IMG/VR virus record: IMGVR_UViG_3300042695_001486
Location: 1-38,921 of that record
Length of the DNA stretch: 38,921 nucleotides
DNA from: a virus
Direction: 5' to 3' (one strand)
The notes beneath the pieces were generated by a model. It was given only the letters and a program-made list of their open reading frames with translations. It did no database searches and was not told where the DNA came from. Both the position numbers and the translations under genes were made by a program. Numbering within the stretch: the first letter of the stretch is position 1; every line of letters starts with the position of its first letter. Shown piece after piece: positions 38,020-38,921 of the stretch.

Positions 38020-38787
38020 ATGGCTTTAAGGAATTATTCACTCATTGGGGTTTTGAACACAAACCCTTCCGTTGCTGCCGATGTGGCGATTGCAAACGGA
38101 GAATTAAGTGTTCAAGATACTACCGTAACCGTTGGCAGTTTGTCATGGGGTGGTGTTATCAATTGGGTAGATGTTACAGATAACACTGTAACTGCTTCAA
38201 GTGCCGGTGTATTTCCTGTAAAGGAATTTAACACTGCTGCGGTTGTGCCTACTGCAAATACTCAGTACACGGTTCGGATTTTTCCTGACCCTGCAAGTGG
38301 GATCAATCCAAGTACCTACATTTACATTACTGGTACTGTTGCTCCTGCGATTGCCGCTTTGGTTACTGCTATTGCAGCACAAATCACAGCAGATTCACAA
38401 GGAACTTACACTGCTACGAATGTCGCAAACGACTTGCGTATTCAAGGTAACTTAGGTACTTTGAATCAGGAAGTTTATGACTTCAACATGAGCATTAACC
38501 TTTCTGTTACTCAGACCGTAGTTACTGCTTTGGTTCAGCCAAATGGTACTCCTGCCGTAATCAATGCCAACACAGGTATTCCTTTGGCAAATCTTACTGC
38601 TGCGACTTACAACACCTACGAGGTTGCCTACACAGAGAAAGTTCAGAATGCCGCAGGTACTTTTGAGGTATTCAATCGTGAGGCTGTTGTCTATGTAGAC
38701 GACACCGCAGATGTTCTTTTCGCTGGAAGTTGGTCTACTATCTTTGGTGGTACAGGTGTTGCTGCCGATTACTTGGCTCGTCCGTAA
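38020..38787 (+). CDS. Putative major virion protein (255 aa)
   Basis: Ala/Thr/Val/Asn-rich, low in charge, with long beta stretches (NTQYTVRIFPDPASG; TYNTYEVAYTEKVQNAAG). It has its own strong promoter and an A-rich start region, consistent with an abundant virion protein (tail tube/sheath or head decoration). Family not recognised; 255 aa is short for an HK97-type major capsid. Confidence 0.65.
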   Translation: MALRNYSLIGVLNTNPSVAADVAIANGELSVQDTTVTVGSLSWGGVINWVDVTDNTVTASSAGVFPVKEFNTAAVVPTANTQYTVRIFPDPASGINPSTYIYITGTVAPAIAALVTAIAAQITADSQGTYTATNVANDLRIQGNLGTLNQEVYDFNMSINLSVTQTVVTALVQPNGTPAVINANTGIPLANLTAATYNTYEVAYTEKVQNAAGTFEVFNREAVVYVDDTADVLFAGSWSTIFGGTGVAADYLARP

Positions 38788-38809
38788 TTCTAAATCGGGT
38801 ATATAAAAA

Positions 38810-38921
38810 ATGGTTGAACTGCCTCCACAGGAAGAAATGGGAAAGCATCCCGAATCTCAAAAAGTGGAGAAACTCTCTAACGAAAGAGGTTTGGGGGCTG
38901 AAACCAAAAAACCTGATGTAA
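38810..38921 (+). CDS. Start of a further gene, cut by the window edge
   Basis: ATG 38810 after ATATAAAAA, open to the window end (37 codons seen). Charged, Glu/Lys/Pro-rich N-terminus (PPQEEMGKHPESQKVEKLSN), probably disordered. A scaffold or assembly protein is conceivable, but too little is present. Confidence 0.55.
   Translation, partial: MVELPPQEEMGKHPESQKVEKLSNERGLGAETKKPDV

Noticed and set aside
37959-38183. 74-codon frame at the start of the putative virion protein gene
   Set aside because: It covers the promoter and overlaps the better frame starting at 38020. The Cys/Arg-rich sequence looks like a shadow.
38730-38921. 63-codon frame at the right edge
   Set aside because: Overlaps the end of the 38020 gene and the cleaner start at 38810; Trp/Cys/Tyr-rich shadow.
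1-38921. CRISPR array, insertion sequence or integrase
   Set aside because: No regularly spaced repeats with spacers, no transposase motifs and no tyrosine or serine recombinase signature were seen.

Overview
The window looks like part of the genome of a tailed double-stranded DNA phage (or prophage) of a Bacteroidota host. Reasons: a large terminase, virion proteins, lysis genes and a RecE-like/RecT pair; long runs of very small, tightly packed or overlapping genes; AT-rich DNA with A-rich start regions and almost no Shine-Dalgarno sequences; and several promoters of the Bacteroidota type (TTTG, 19-20 bases, TAnnTTTG). No integrase or rRNA gene was recognised. Function names rest on motifs and family recall, because no search could be run.

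Layout. (A) 1-6181, plus strand: tail or baseplate-like proteins with a repeated Cys-rich C-terminal module, then lysis genes (coiled-coil membrane protein, holin candidate, DUF5675-like protein). A membrane-anchored glucosaminidase endolysin (6178-6624, minus) converges on them with overlapping stop codons. (B) 6625-7469: a PEGA lipoprotein between two related terminators, followed by a promoter and a three-hairpin leader RNA. (C) 7470-21708, plus: replication and recombination operon. It holds an initiator-like protein with iterons inside its gene, a primase-helicase, a DNA methyltransferase, a RuvC-like resolvase, a RecE-like exonuclease, RecT, two DnaA-domain-IV-like proteins, a PP-loop (PAPS reductase-like) enzyme and many small genes. 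It also holds a tRNA-like gene and a structured non-coding stretch at 15541-15866. (D) 21866-28114, minus: operon with a phage sliding clamp, a RadC-like protein, a ParB-like protein and small unknowns. Three minihelices shaped like tRNA acceptor/T-arms lie between its genes. (E) 28115-29449: 1.3 kb divergent control region. (F) 29450-31618, plus: RepL-like winged-helix protein, SSB-like protein and others. (G) 31578-33434, minus: a second PP-loop enzyme and three small genes. (H) 33435-34073: divergent control region with a second three-hairpin RNA, back-to-back promoters and a palindrome inside one promoter. (I) 34074-38921, plus: packaging and head genes.

How it fits together. Region C, with the clamp and RadC/ParB of region D and the SSB of region F, makes a largely self-contained DNA replication, recombination and modification set. 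The methyltransferase and one PP-loop enzyme carry QxxMF motifs that could dock on the phage clamp. The primase-helicase ends in an SSB-like acidic tip.

The most unusual signal is a pair of RNA elements of about 105-110 nt at 7350-7457 (+) and 33865-33973 (-). Each follows a good promoter, folds into three hairpins, and ends in an intrinsic terminator whose loop is perfectly complementary (7 and 9 nt) to the loop of the first hairpin. Each sits in front of an operon (C and G). I read them as a shared kissing-loop attenuator or small-RNA class controlling phage operons. The second signal is the set of tRNA-like minihelices in the clamp operon.
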